This document shows positions 1 to 6,271 of a stretch of 6,791 nucleotides of DNA, one piece after another. The first letter of the stretch is position 1, and each line of letters starts with the position of its first letter. A program made the position numbers and the translations under genes. Under the pieces are notes generated by a model. It saw only the letters and a list, made by a program, of their open reading frames with translations, was not told the DNA's origin and ran no database searches. The DNA is taken from contig JANNTD010000123.1 of NCBI GenBank assembly GCA_031403315.1, positions 1-6,791 of the forward strand. Direction: 5' to 3'. Source of the stretch: DASYDU01 sp031403315. GTDB lineage: Bacteria; Planctomycetota; Planctomycetia; Pirellulales; Lacipirellulaceae.

Positions 1-1842
1 TTCGACCTCGGCGACGCTAAACGGCTTGCCTTGCACCTTGTTGAGCCCAATCGCGTCGACCAGGTATTTGTCGCGGATAATCGTGCGAAGCTGGCCCAAG
101 TTGAGCTCGGGAATGAGCACTTTTTTGAACCGCTTGAGGATGTCGCCTAGATCGCTGGGAAGCGGATTCAGGTAGCGCAAGTGGCAATGGGTCACCGCGT
201 GGCCGCAGGCTTGCATCGTGTGGACCGCCGTGGCACAAGCGCCGTAGGTGCCACCCCAACTCAGCACGAGCACGTCGCCGGTCGCCGGGCCATCGAGCTT
301 CTGCGGCGGGATGTCCTTGGCGATGTTGGCCACTTTTTGAGCCCGCGTGTGGATCATGTGCTCATGGTTTTCGGGATCGTAGCTGACGTTGCCGGTGCCA
401 TCTTGCTTTTCGAGGCCGCCGATGCGGTGCTCGAGACCGGGTGTGCCGGGGATCGCCCAAGGCCGGGCGAGCCGCTCGTCGCGCTCGTACGGCATGAAGG
501 TGTCACCGTTCTGCAGCGGACCGGGGTGTTTGATTTCGATCTTCGACAGGGTGCTGACGTCGGGAATCCGCCACGGCTCGGAGCCGTTGGCGATGTAGCC
601 GTCCGTGAGCAAGAGCACCGGCGTCATGTACCGCACCGCGATCCGCCAGGCTTCTTGGGCGACTTCGAAACAGTCGGCCGGGCCGCTCGCCGCGATCACC
701 GGGATCGGGCACTCGCCGTTGCGGCCAAACAGCGCTTGGAACAAGTCGGCCTGCTCGGTCTTCGTGGGCAGGCCCGTCGACGGACCGCCGCGCTGCACGT
801 TGATGATGATCATCGGCAGCTCGGTCATCACCGCCAGGCCCATGCCTTCGGCCTTGAGCGCGATGCCGGGGCCACTCGAAGCGGTGACTGCCATCGCTCC
901 GGCGAACGCGGCGCCGATCGTGGCGGTCATGGCCGCGATTTCGTCCTCGGCCTGGAATGTTAGTACGTCGAAGTTCTTTCGGCTGGCCAATTCTTCCAGA
1001 ATGCCGCTGGCCGGCGTGATCGGATACGCACCGAGAAACAGCCGCTTGCCACTCATGCGGGCCGCCGCGATCAATCCCCAAGACAAGACGGTGTTCCCCA
1101 TCACGCTGCTGTAGGTTCCCGGCGGCAGCTTGGCCTTGGCGACGTGGTACTGCGTGTTCACCGCTTCGACAGTATCGCCATAGTGATAGCCGGCCTTGAG
1201 CGCGGCCGTGTTCGCCTGCACCACTTCGGGCCGCTTGCCGAACTTCTCGTTGATGAACCGCAGCGTCGGCTCCATCGAACGATCGTAGAGCCAAAACACG
1301 AGGCCCATGGCGAAGAAGTTGCGGCACTTGTCCGCCTCCTTCTGGCTCGTGAGCCCGACGCCCTCGACCGCCAGCCGATTGAGCTTGGTCATGTCGACCT
1401 TGAGGACACGATAAGAATTGAGGCTGTCATCGAAGAGCGGGTTGGTTTTGTAACCGGCCTGCTCAAGACCCTTGGCGTCGAACTCATCGCCATTGACGAT
1501 CAAAATGCCGCCGGCGCGGAGGTCCGAGACGTTCGTCACCAGCGCCGCGGGGTTCATCGCCACCAGCGCATCGACCGTGTCGCCAGGAGTGTAGATGTCT
1601 TTGCTGGAGAAATGGATCTGAAAACCCGATACGCCCGCCTTCGTGCCGCGCGGAGCGCGAATCTCGGCCGGAAAGTCGGGGAACGTGGCGATGTCGTTAC
1701 CCGCCAGCGCGCTGGTGTTGGTGAACTGCGTGCCGGCGAGCTGCATGCCGTCGCCCGAGTCGCCGCAGAAGCGGACGGTCGCGTCGTCGATGTTTTGAAT
1801 GGACTTCTGAACGGGGGGAGTTGCGGCTGCGGTCGTGGACAT
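1..1842 (-). CDS. korA: 2-oxoacid:ferredoxin oxidoreductase, alpha subunit (gamma-alpha fusion, KorA type), 3' end cut by window
   Basis: Translation from the ATG at 1842-1840 gives 614 open codons up to base 1, with no stop. Enzymes of this family decarboxylate a 2-oxoacid (typically 2-oxoglutarate) to its acyl-CoA and pass electrons to ferredoxin, in the cytoplasm, together with a TPP-binding beta subunit. The N-terminal part (about residues 22-220) matches the gamma domain and carries GDSGDGM at 27-33. The alpha domain starts near 245, with GAYPITPAS at 271-279 and RGGPSTGLPTKTEQAD at 351-366. A C-terminal domain starts near 522 (GDVLVLSWGGTYG). FSVAEVE at 608-614 resembles the usual end of the family, so only a few residues should be missing. 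A possible ribosome site, AGAAGGAA, ends about 11 bases before the ATG. The beta subunit (korB) is expected just beyond the left edge. Family assignment is strong; 2-oxoglutarate specificity over other 2-oxoacids is inferred. Confidence 0.93.
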   Translation of the reverse strand, partial: MSTTAAATPPVQKSIQNIDDATVRFCGDSGDGMQLAGTQFTNTSALAGNDIATFPDFPAEIRAPRGTKAGVSGFQIHFSSKDIYTPGDTVDALVAMNPAALVTNVSDLRAGGILIVNGDEFDAKGLEQAGYKTNPLFDDSLNSYRVLKVDMTKLNRLAVEGVGLTSQKEADKCRNFFAMGLVFWLYDRSMEPTLRFINEKFGKRPEVVQANTAALKAGYHYGDTVEAVNTQYHVAKAKLPPGTYSSVMGNTVLSWGLIAAARMSGKRLFLGAYPITPASGILEELASRKNFDVLTFQAEDEIAAMTATIGAAFAGAMAVTASSGPGIALKAEGMGLAVMTELPMIIINVQRGGPSTGLPTKTEQADLFQALFGRNGECPIPVIAASGPADCFEVAQEAWRIAVRYMTPVLLLTDGYIANGSEPWRIPDVSTLSKIEIKHPGPLQNGDTFMPYERDERLARPWAIPGTPGLEHRIGGLEKQDGTGNVSYDPENHEHMIHTRAQKVANIAKDIPPQKLDGPATGDVLVLSWGGTYGACATAVHTMQACGHAVTHCHLRYLNPLPSDLGDILKRFKKVLIPELNLGQLRTIIRDKYLVDAIGLNKVQGKPFSVAEVE

Positions 1843-1890
1843 CGTGGGAAGCAATTCCTTCTGGGGACCCGGTTCTTACGGCAACGGCTG

Positions 1891-1923
1891 GGTCTCTAGG
1901 TATTGTCGGTCTCTAGGTATTGT
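1891..1923. repeat. 17-base tandem direct repeat upstream of korA
   Basis: The 16-mer GGTCTCTAGGTATTGT occurs twice without mismatch, at 1891-1906 and 1908-1923, separated by one base, so the period is 17. It lies 49-81 bases upstream of the korA ATG, in its leader or promoter region. On the gene's strand each copy reads ACAATACCTAGAGACC. No clear -35/-10 pair is visible around it. It could be a paired protein-binding site or a simple slippage duplication; the sequence does not decide. Confidence 0.7.
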
Positions 1924-1968
1924 TGATGATGAATCGTCGCGGGACAAATCGTTCGGGATTCCAGTAAA

Positions 1969-2028
1969 TCAGGCTTTCCAGCCTGACGGTTTCGAGTGTT
2001 CGGCTGCTGTCAGCCTGGAAAGGCTGAC
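1969..2028. repeat. Inverted pair of small palindromic hairpins
   Basis: Two stem-loops sit between the CBS gene's stop and korA. The first is TCAGGCT (1969-1975), loop TTCC, AGCCTGA (1980-1986). The second is GTCAGCCT (2009-2016), loop GGAA, AGGCTGAC (2021-2028). Read on the opposite strand, the second matches the first over 19 bases except at positions 5 and 14. These two positions pair with each other, so a G-C pair has become C-G and the stem is kept. The spacer between them is 22 bases. The arrangement resembles paired REP elements. On the minus strand the 2009-2028 hairpin lies 11 bases after the CBS stop codon, so it may also protect or end that mRNA, but no T-run follows. Confidence 0.75.
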
Positions 2029-2039
2029 GTACGGGACGG

Positions 2040-2504
2040 TTACGCCCCTTCGCGCTCCTTGGTGCCCGCCTTCGGGTTCGGGGGCAGGTTGTACACGGTG
2101 GCCGGAAAATGGTCGACCAGAAAATGGACAATTCCATGAACTGCTACCACACCGGTCGGCCGGCCCTCGTCGTCGACCATCGGCAGATGCCGGTAGCCGC
2201 CTTCGGCCATGATGCGAATCGCCTCGGCGACCGTGGCGGTGGCGGGGATCGTGGCCGGGGACGACGACATGAATTCGCTCACCGGGCGCGAAAAATCGGC
2301 GCCCGCCGCCATCAGCTTCAGTGCGTCGCGCTCCGTGAGAATGCCGACCAGCTTGACGCCTTCGCAGATCATCACCGCGCCGGTCCGCTGCGCACGCAAC
2401 AGCTGCAGAGCTTGGCCGACCGTCGCGTCGACCGTAGTGGCCAACGGCTGGTCGGGGTAAGCAGAGGCAACGCCTTCGCTCTCTAAACTAAGCTGAAAGT
2501 CCAC
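2040..2504 (-). CDS. Two-CBS-domain protein
   Basis: This 154-residue protein consists of a tandem CBS pair (Bateman module) with nothing else attached. CBS1 covers about residues 15-68 and ends in GILTERDALKL (54-64), the G-h-x-T-x-x-D type motif that contacts nucleotide ribose or phosphate in many CBS proteins. CBS2 covers about 76-131, with YRHLPMVDDEGRPTGVVAV. A short tail (DHFPATVYNLPP, then charged residues) follows. Such stand-alone modules usually bind adenine nucleotides and regulate a partner; neither ligand nor partner can be read here. The start is GTG at 2504-2502. An in-frame TGA at 2516-2514 rules out a longer protein, and the ribosome site is weak (GAAGA). It lies upstream of korA on the same strand, 197 bases away, so co-transcription is possible but unproven. 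There is no signal peptide or membrane segment. Confidence 0.88.
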   Translation of the reverse strand: MDFQLSLESEGVASAYPDQPLATTVDATVGQALQLLRAQRTGAVMICEGVKLVGILTERDALKLMAAGADFSRPVSEFMSSSPATIPATATVAEAIRIMAEGGYRHLPMVDDEGRPTGVVAVHGIVHFLVDHFPATVYNLPPNPKAGTKEREGA

Positions 2505-2933
2505 GGCAAATCTTCAATCGGAGCGTCTCGAATGCAAGCGCGATTCGAGCGCGCCAAACGCGCGAACACTTGGGGCGGGGATACACTTCGGAGCTGCCAG
2601 CCACCGAACCTCAATCCATCAAGGGTGGCCAATGTCCGCTTGAGCATCGTCTCTAGCGCGCGAACATCGGCTCCGGCATGCCACAATCAGCACCAGCAAA
2701 TGCGTCGCTCCTGGGAGCAACCAACGGGCGATGACCGCCTGCCCGCTGGTGCCAACTTCCTGTCGTGGTCCCGAGCGCAGAGCTATTCAACTCGTGCTGT
2801 AAGCAACTTTACCATATGGAGACGGCGCGTTGAACCGCGATTTAGGGCGAATTTTCCGCGACTTTTCAGCCCGGCTCAGTGAATTGAGCCATTTTTTCGA
2901 GTCGCTCGACGCCAATCTAGTCGGCCGGCGGCT
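2505..2933. other. 429-base region without a convincing gene
   Basis: This spacer separates the 3' end of the unknown-protein gene from the start of the CBS gene. It contains a plus-strand intrinsic terminator (2873-2897) and an imperfect hairpin at 2720-2750: ACCA-a-CGGGC, an 11-base loop, then GCCCG-c-TGGT. A 116-codon plus-strand frame (2532-2882) has a GGAG eight bases before its ATG and ends in the terminator. Its product is rich in Arg and Ser, poor in acidic residues, and resembles nothing I know. No tRNA, tmRNA, RNase P RNA or SRP RNA signature was recognised on either strand. Confidence 0.5.
2873..2897 (+). terminator. Intrinsic terminator, plus strand
   Basis: The stem is GGCTCA (2873-2878), loop GTGAAT, TGAGCC (2885-2890), followed by A and a run of six T (2892-2897). 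The T-run is on the plus strand only; the other side of the stem is not T-rich. Thus it would end a rightward transcript, although no convincing rightward gene precedes it. It faces the 3' end of the leftward unknown-protein gene. Confidence 0.6.
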
Positions 2934-2946
2934 CTACTCCGCCGGC
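2924..2946 (-). other. Strong GC hairpin around the stop codon of the unknown-protein gene
   Basis: GCCGGCGG (2924-2931) and CCGCCGGC (2939-2946) form an uninterrupted 8-base stem with a 7-base loop, and the TAG stop (2936-2934) lies in the loop. No T-run follows on the minus strand. It could be a 3' stabilising hairpin or a weak terminator, or simply a result of the GC-rich Pro/Ala-coding tail. Confidence 0.45.
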
Positions 2947-3929
2947 GGCTCCGCGTCAGGCCGCTTGTAGAACTGTGTCAGGTCGATTCCACCCCGCTGT
3001 TCGTCCTCCACCAGTTTGAGCCGCGACTCGAGCTGTTCCAGCCGGCGCGCAAGTTGTGGCAGCAGCGCCTGCTCGGTGTCGGCGAGCTGAGGCCGCGGGA
3101 CCTCGGGATAACCGAGCTGCCGATGGAGCGAGGAAAACAAGAAGAGCGGATCTTTGTGGCGATTCGCCAGCGCGATCCGACCCTCGCGCTCGCCGAAAAG
3201 GACAACAGCAGTGGAGTCGCGAGCCGAGCGAGCCGGGGCGTCCCCGCCCCCGACAACCAAGTCTTCACTTAGTGCTTGCTCCCGCGCAGCGTTTCCCCCC
3301 GGGGCCGAGGACGGCCCGGCTCGCCCGGCTCGCTTACTTCCTTCACCACTGCGCTGGTAGTAGTACTCGCTATGCACGTAGATCAGGTCCGCCAGATCGA
3401 CCATGCCGATCTGCCGTCGCACCGTGCGGATCCAGTCGCGCCAAGTCGCGTCGAACGCCGGATCGCGTGCCACCGCTTCGAGACCGCGGTCGTAGCCCAA
3501 CCGGTTGCGGCACAGCGCCTCGAACTGGTAAAGAAACAAACCAGGCCGCGTCGGCGACTCGGCGCGATACTCGGCCTCGCGCCGCAGCACTTCGAGCCCG
3601 ACCCGCAAGTCGAACCGTCGCCGCTCCGCTTCCGATTCCTGGATCACGAACACTTGAAACGGCGTGAAGTAGTGGTCCAGCCGTGCCATCGCCGGGCCCA
3701 GGACGCCGGCGTGTCGCAACTCGGCCAACAGAAAGTCGATCGCCATCGGCAGCTTGGTCGTGGCGAGCACTTCCTCGCGGACCGACCCGAGTACTTCCTG
3801 CATCGGTACATTCTCGCGCAATCGTTCGCCCAGCGCGCGGAAGAAATGCGCCTGCTCGACGTATTCCTCGCGGCCCAACGGTGCGAGCGACGAACTGTCC
3901 GCGCCCGACCTGTCCTCGTCATTGGCCAT
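2934..3929 (-). CDS. Conserved protein of unknown function, with a translated repeat element inside
   Basis: This 331-residue cytoplasmic-looking protein (no signal peptide or membrane segment) has no domain I can name. Its style, with EEYVEQAHFFRALGERL, LPMAIDFLLAELRHAG and HYFTPFQVFVI in the first 100 residues, reminds me of a conserved planctomycete family, but this is from memory only. The N-terminal two thirds look alpha-helical. A conserved-looking block, VVLFGEREGRIALANRHKDP, lies at about 242-261, and a short Leu-rich coiled coil at about 288-312. Between them, residues about 199-237 (rich in Gly, Ala, Arg, Pro) are encoded by a hairpin repeat element at 3219-3333 that looks like a later insertion. 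I chose ATG at 3929-3927, with a weak AAAGTGA site upstream; GTG at 3941 would add four residues. The gene overlaps the esterase stop by 11 bases, which suggests translational coupling. Confidence 0.85.
   Translation of the reverse strand: MANDEDRSGADSSSLAPLGREEYVEQAHFFRALGERLRENVPMQEVLGSVREEVLATTKLPMAIDFLLAELRHAGVLGPAMARLDHYFTPFQVFVIQESEAERRRFDLRVGLEVLRREAEYRAESPTRPGLFLYQFEALCRNRLGYDRGLEAVARDPAFDATWRDWIRTVRRQIGMVDLADLIYVHSEYYYQRSGEGSKRAGRAGPSSAPGGNAAREQALSEDLVVGGGDAPARSARDSTAVVLFGEREGRIALANRHKDPLFLFSSLHRQLGYPEVPRPQLADTEQALLPQLARRLEQLESRLKLVEDEQRGGIDLTQFYKRPDAEPPAE
3219..3333. repeat. BIME-like element: two inverted REP-like hairpin units inside a coding region
   Basis: The left unit (3219-3251) has GCGAGCC twice at a 9-base period, then the hairpin GGGGCG (3235-3240), loop TCCC, CGCCCC (3245-3250). 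The right unit (3333-3301, opposite strand) has the same double GCGAGCC, then GGGCCG, loop TCCT, CGGCCC (pairing 3302-3307 with 3312-3317). The two units agree at 29 of 33 positions. Two of the four differences (positions 20 and 29) pair with each other in the stem, so G-C is replaced by C-G. A 49-base spacer separates the units. A further inverted 7-mer, GCAGTGG (3208-3214) and CCACTGC (3346-3352), flanks the element and may mark its wider limits. Bases 3228-3253 are identical to 6218-6243. Confidence 0.8.
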
Positions 3930-4851
3930 GAACGGATTCACTTTCGGCCGGAACGGGCGCTCGGTGGTCGCCGCCAGCTGGCGTCTTCGCTTTCAAATGT
4001 CGCTCGACAAACGCCAAGGCCTCGTGCATTGAAGATCGATCGACCACCGCGCCCATGTGGCCCGCCTCGGGAATCTCGTAGAACTCCACCGGCACTTTGG
4101 CCGCTTTGAGCCGCTCCACCATCCGCTTGGGGCTGCGGATCGGCACGATGTCGTCCGCTGCGCCGTGGAAGAAGAACATCGGCGGATCGTCGGACGTGAC
4201 GAATTTGGTCGGCGAAGCTTGTTCGTAGGCATCCGGCCTCTTGGCCGGCGTGCCGCCAAGCCAATACGTCAGTCGCTCGCTATCGGCCGGAAGCATGCGG
4301 AAGTCGCACGGCGCCCCGCCCGCGACGACAACCTGCAGCCGGGCACTCTGTGCGTCGGCTGCCAGGCCCGGCTCGCGGAAGTCGTCATCATCCATGGCAC
4401 CCAAGAGCGCGACCAAATGTCCGCCCGCCGAGTAGCCGTAGCCGCCGATGCGGTCGCTGTCGACTTTGTATTTTTCGGTATTGGTGCGGAGCCAGCGGAC
4501 TGCCGCCTGGCAATCGTACACTTGCGCCGGAAACGGATCCTGAGGCGCGAGTCGGTAGCTAATTGCGGCGACCGTATAGCCGTGCTTGGCGAGACCTTTG
4601 GCAATGCCCGCCAGTTGCGCCTTGGTGCCGCTCGCCCACGCGCCGCCATGGACGACGATCATCGCCGGAAAGGGACCGTCGCCGTGCGGCACATAGAGAT
4701 CGGCTTCGAGCGGTCCCGAATCGCGCTCGATGTACACCTGATCGGGGAGGACGTCGAAGGCTTCGTCGGCCGCGGCTGTTGACGCCACGAACTGCACGCC
4801 GAGAAAGACGGCCAAGGAACCCAAAGCACGTCGCGAGTGTCTGCCCAACAT
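3919..4851 (-). CDS. Secreted alpha/beta-hydrolase (esterase/lipase family)
   Basis: This 310-residue protein starts with a probable Sec signal peptide: basic MLGRHSRR, a hydrophobic core, and a likely cut after STAAA near residue 28. The mature part is an alpha/beta hydrolase. HGGAW (68-72) is the oxyanion-hole motif of the HGGG(W) esterases. GYSAG (139-143) places the nucleophile at Ser141. The acid is Asp233 or Asp234 in ADDIVP, and the base is His265 in PEAGH. It should hydrolyse a carboxylic ester, perhaps acetyl or feruloyl groups on polysaccharides, outside the cytoplasm; the substrate is not readable. The end, after about residue 288, is a disordered tail rich in Pro, Glu and Ser. ATG at 4851-4849 follows GGGAG at a 9-base distance, a good ribosome site. 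The unknown-protein gene follows and overlaps; ribBA diverges upstream. Confidence 0.9.
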   Translation of the reverse strand: MLGRHSRRALGSLAVFLGVQFVASTAAADEAFDVLPDQVYIERDSGPLEADLYVPHGDGPFPAMIVVHGGAWASGTKAQLAGIAKGLAKHGYTVAAISYRLAPQDPFPAQVYDCQAAVRWLRTNTEKYKVDSDRIGGYGYSAGGHLVALLGAMDDDDFREPGLAADAQSARLQVVVAGGAPCDFRMLPADSERLTYWLGGTPAKRPDAYEQASPTKFVTSDDPPMFFFHGAADDIVPIRSPKRMVERLKAAKVPVEFYEIPEAGHMGAVVDRSSMHEALAFVERHLKAKTPAGGDHRAPVPAESESVHGQ

Positions 4852-4886
4852 GTGATGGTTCTCCCGTTCCGCCCGATTGGTGGCCG

Positions 4887-4916
4887 TTGGTGCCGCGTTC
4901 CCCGAACCCCTATAAT
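4887..4916 (+). promoter_or_regulatory. Probable sigma70-type promoter of ribBA, possibly bidirectional
   Basis: A perfect -10 hexamer TATAAT lies at 4911-4916, with TTGGTG (4887-4892; three of six matches to TTGACA) 18 bases upstream. Transcription would start near 4923 and leave a leader of about 75 bases before ribBA. Read on the minus strand, the same AT-rich patch gives TATTAT (4917-4912), five of six for a -10, at a suitable distance from the esterase gene, though its -35 is poor. This patch stands out as the only AT-rich stretch in the spacer. Confidence 0.5.
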
Positions 4917-4997
4917 AAGAATCCGCGGTGCCGCCGAATAGCTCGGTCGGCGTCGCAGAATCCTGGCCGGTATTTTTGACAACTGAGAGAGGTCGGC

Positions 4998-6209
4998 GTG
5001 ACCAGCCGTTTTTCCACGATTGAAGATGCTGTCACCGCGATCCGCGACGGCCGGGTCGTGATCGTCGTCGACGCCGAGGACCGCGAGAACGAGGGGGACT
5101 TCGTCTGTGCGGCCGAAAAGGCTTCGCCCGAGACCGTCAACTTCATGATCACCCACGGCCGCGGCCAGCTTTGCATGCCGATCCTGCCCGAGGTCAGCCA
5201 GCGGCTCTCGCTCCACCCGATGGTCGAGACGAACAACGCGCCCCTGGGCACCAACTACACCGTGCCCGTCGACCATCGCTCGACGCGGACCGGCATCACT
5301 GCCGCCGAACGCTCGCGGACAATCCTCTCGATTTGCGATCCGACGAGTACCCCGGGCGACTTCACCCGCCCCGGACACTTGTTTCCGCTCGTTGCCAAGG
5401 AGGGCGGCGTGTTGCGGCGCGCGGGACATACCGAGGCGGCGGTCGATCTCGCGCGGATGGCGGGCATGATGCCGGCCGGCGTGCTGTGCGAAGTGCTCAA
5501 CGAAACCGGCGACCGCGCCAATCGCAATGAGCTCTCGGAACTGGCCAAGCGATTCGAGTTGCCGATCATTTCGATCGAGCAACTGATCGCCCACCGCCGC
5601 GTCCGCGAGAAACTCGTCTACCGCGAAGCCGAAGCCCTGCTGCCGACCAGATACGGCACCGGCAAGATCATCGCCTACGGCGTGAAGTACGAAACGCAGC
5701 AGCCGATGGTGTTTGTGCTCGGCGAACCGGAGAAAGCCGCCGCACCGCTTGTGCGGCTGCATTCGTCTTGCTTCACCGGCGATTTGTTGGAATCGCTCCG
5801 CTGCGATTGCGGCGACCAGCTCCACATGGCGCTCGACATGATCGAGAGCGAGGGCACCGGCGTATTGGTCTACTTGCCGCAAGAAGGCCGCGGCATCGGG
5901 CTGGTCGAGAAAATCAAAGCCTACGCGCTGCAAGATCAGGGCCTCGACACCGTCGAGGCGAACATCGCGCTCGGCTACAAGGCCGACCCGCGCGACTACG
6001 GCGTCGGCATCCAACTGCTCAAAGACCTCGGCCTGCGGAAAGTGCGACTGCTAACCAACAATCCTAAGAAGACCGACGCCTTCATCTACGGCGGCTTCGA
6101 CCTGGAAGTCGTCGACCAGATCCCGATCGTCGGCCCAATCCACGAACACAACGCCGACTACCTGGCCACAAAGCGCGACAAAATGGGGCACCACTTACCG
6201 CGCGATTAG
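4998..6209 (+). CDS. ribBA: Bifunctional 3,4-dihydroxy-2-butanone-4-phosphate synthase / GTP cyclohydrolase II
   Basis: This 403-residue protein supplies both precursors of riboflavin in the cytoplasm: ribulose 5-phosphate to dihydroxybutanone phosphate (RibB), and GTP to diamino-ribosylamino-pyrimidinone phosphate plus formate (RibA). The RibB half (about 1-205) has the acidic loop DAEDRENEGD (25-34), THGRGQLCMP (52-61), RTGITAAERSRT (97-108) and RAGHTEA (141-147). The RibA half (about 207-400) has the zinc ligands Cys258, Cys269 and Cys271 in CFTGDLLESLRCDCG, then PQEGRGIGL (294-302), DPRDYG (330-335) with the expected catalytic Arg332, and LLTNNPKK (351-358). All key residues are present, so both activities are expected. 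The start is GTG at 4998, with GAGAGG five bases upstream. No FMN riboswitch is recognisable in the leader, and no other rib gene lies in the window. Confidence 0.96.
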   Translation: MTSRFSTIEDAVTAIRDGRVVIVVDAEDRENEGDFVCAAEKASPETVNFMITHGRGQLCMPILPEVSQRLSLHPMVETNNAPLGTNYTVPVDHRSTRTGITAAERSRTILSICDPTSTPGDFTRPGHLFPLVAKEGGVLRRAGHTEAAVDLARMAGMMPAGVLCEVLNETGDRANRNELSELAKRFELPIISIEQLIAHRRVREKLVYREAEALLPTRYGTGKIIAYGVKYETQQPMVFVLGEPEKAAAPLVRLHSSCFTGDLLESLRCDCGDQLHMALDMIESEGTGVLVYLPQEGRGIGLVEKIKAYALQDQGLDTVEANIALGYKADPRDYGVGIQLLKDLGLRKVRLLTNNPKKTDAFIYGGFDLEVVDQIPIVGPIHEHNADYLATKRDKMGHHLPRD

Positions 6210-6211
6210 CC

Positions 6212-6257
6212 GTGCGCGCGAGCCGGGGCGTCCCCGCCCCCGAGTGCACACTTTTTT
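6212..6257 (+). terminator. Possible ribBA terminator built on a REP-like repeat
   Basis: Three bases after the ribBA stop, GTGC (6212-6215) can pair with GCAC (6246-6249). Inside lies the hairpin GGGGCG (6225-6230), loop TCCC, CGCCCC (6235-6240). A run of six T begins at 6252. The inner stem alone is too far from the T-run, so termination would need the outer stem. The structure is plausible but interrupted by an internal loop. Confidence 0.4.
6218..6243 (+). repeat. Single REP-like hairpin unit, exact copy of 3228-3253
   Basis: All 26 bases match 3228-3253 in the same orientation and the match ends at both sides. The unit has one GCGAGCC tail followed by the hairpin GGGGCG/TCCC/CGCCCC; the second upstream GCGAGCC seen at 3219 is absent. 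It lies between the ribBA stop (6209) and the transposase start (6272), as expected of a REP next to a RAYT-type transposase. Confidence 0.8.
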
Positions 6258-6271
6258 CAGCGTCTCCCGCC

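Noticed and set aside
181..963. 260-codon plus-strand frame opposite korA (likewise 1144-1899 plus)
   Set aside because: Antisense shadows: the products are His/Arg/Asp-rich and match nothing, and korA reads through without a break on the minus strand.
503..1327. 274-codon minus-strand frame inside korA
   Set aside because: It is an alternative frame of korA; the korA frame contains all family motifs.
2483..2686. 67-codon minus-strand frame overlapping the CBS gene start
   Set aside because: It starts at TTG without a good ribosome site and overlaps the CBS start in another frame; no family recognised.
3276..4109. 277-codon plus-strand frame opposite the unknown protein and esterase
   Set aside because: It is antisense to two better-supported genes and has no recognisable domain.
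4976..4981. Perfect TTGACA just before ribBA
   Set aside because: A -10 at the right distance would fall at or after the GTG start, and no match is there; it cannot drive the annotated start.
4917..4997. FMN riboswitch in the ribBA leader
   Set aside because: The conserved RFN segments were not found, and an 80-base leader is too short for the full aptamer.
4659..6014. 451-codon open frame on the minus strand, opposite ribBA and the spacer
   Set aside because: It is a shadow of the ribBA codons in GC-rich DNA; the product is low in recognisable motifs, while ribBA is certain on the other strand.
6212..6271. Upstream GTG start that would extend the transposase by 20 residues through the repeat
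   Set aside because: The extension would be coded by the repeat and a T-run; the ATG at 6272 gives a family-like N-terminus (MPAEFP).
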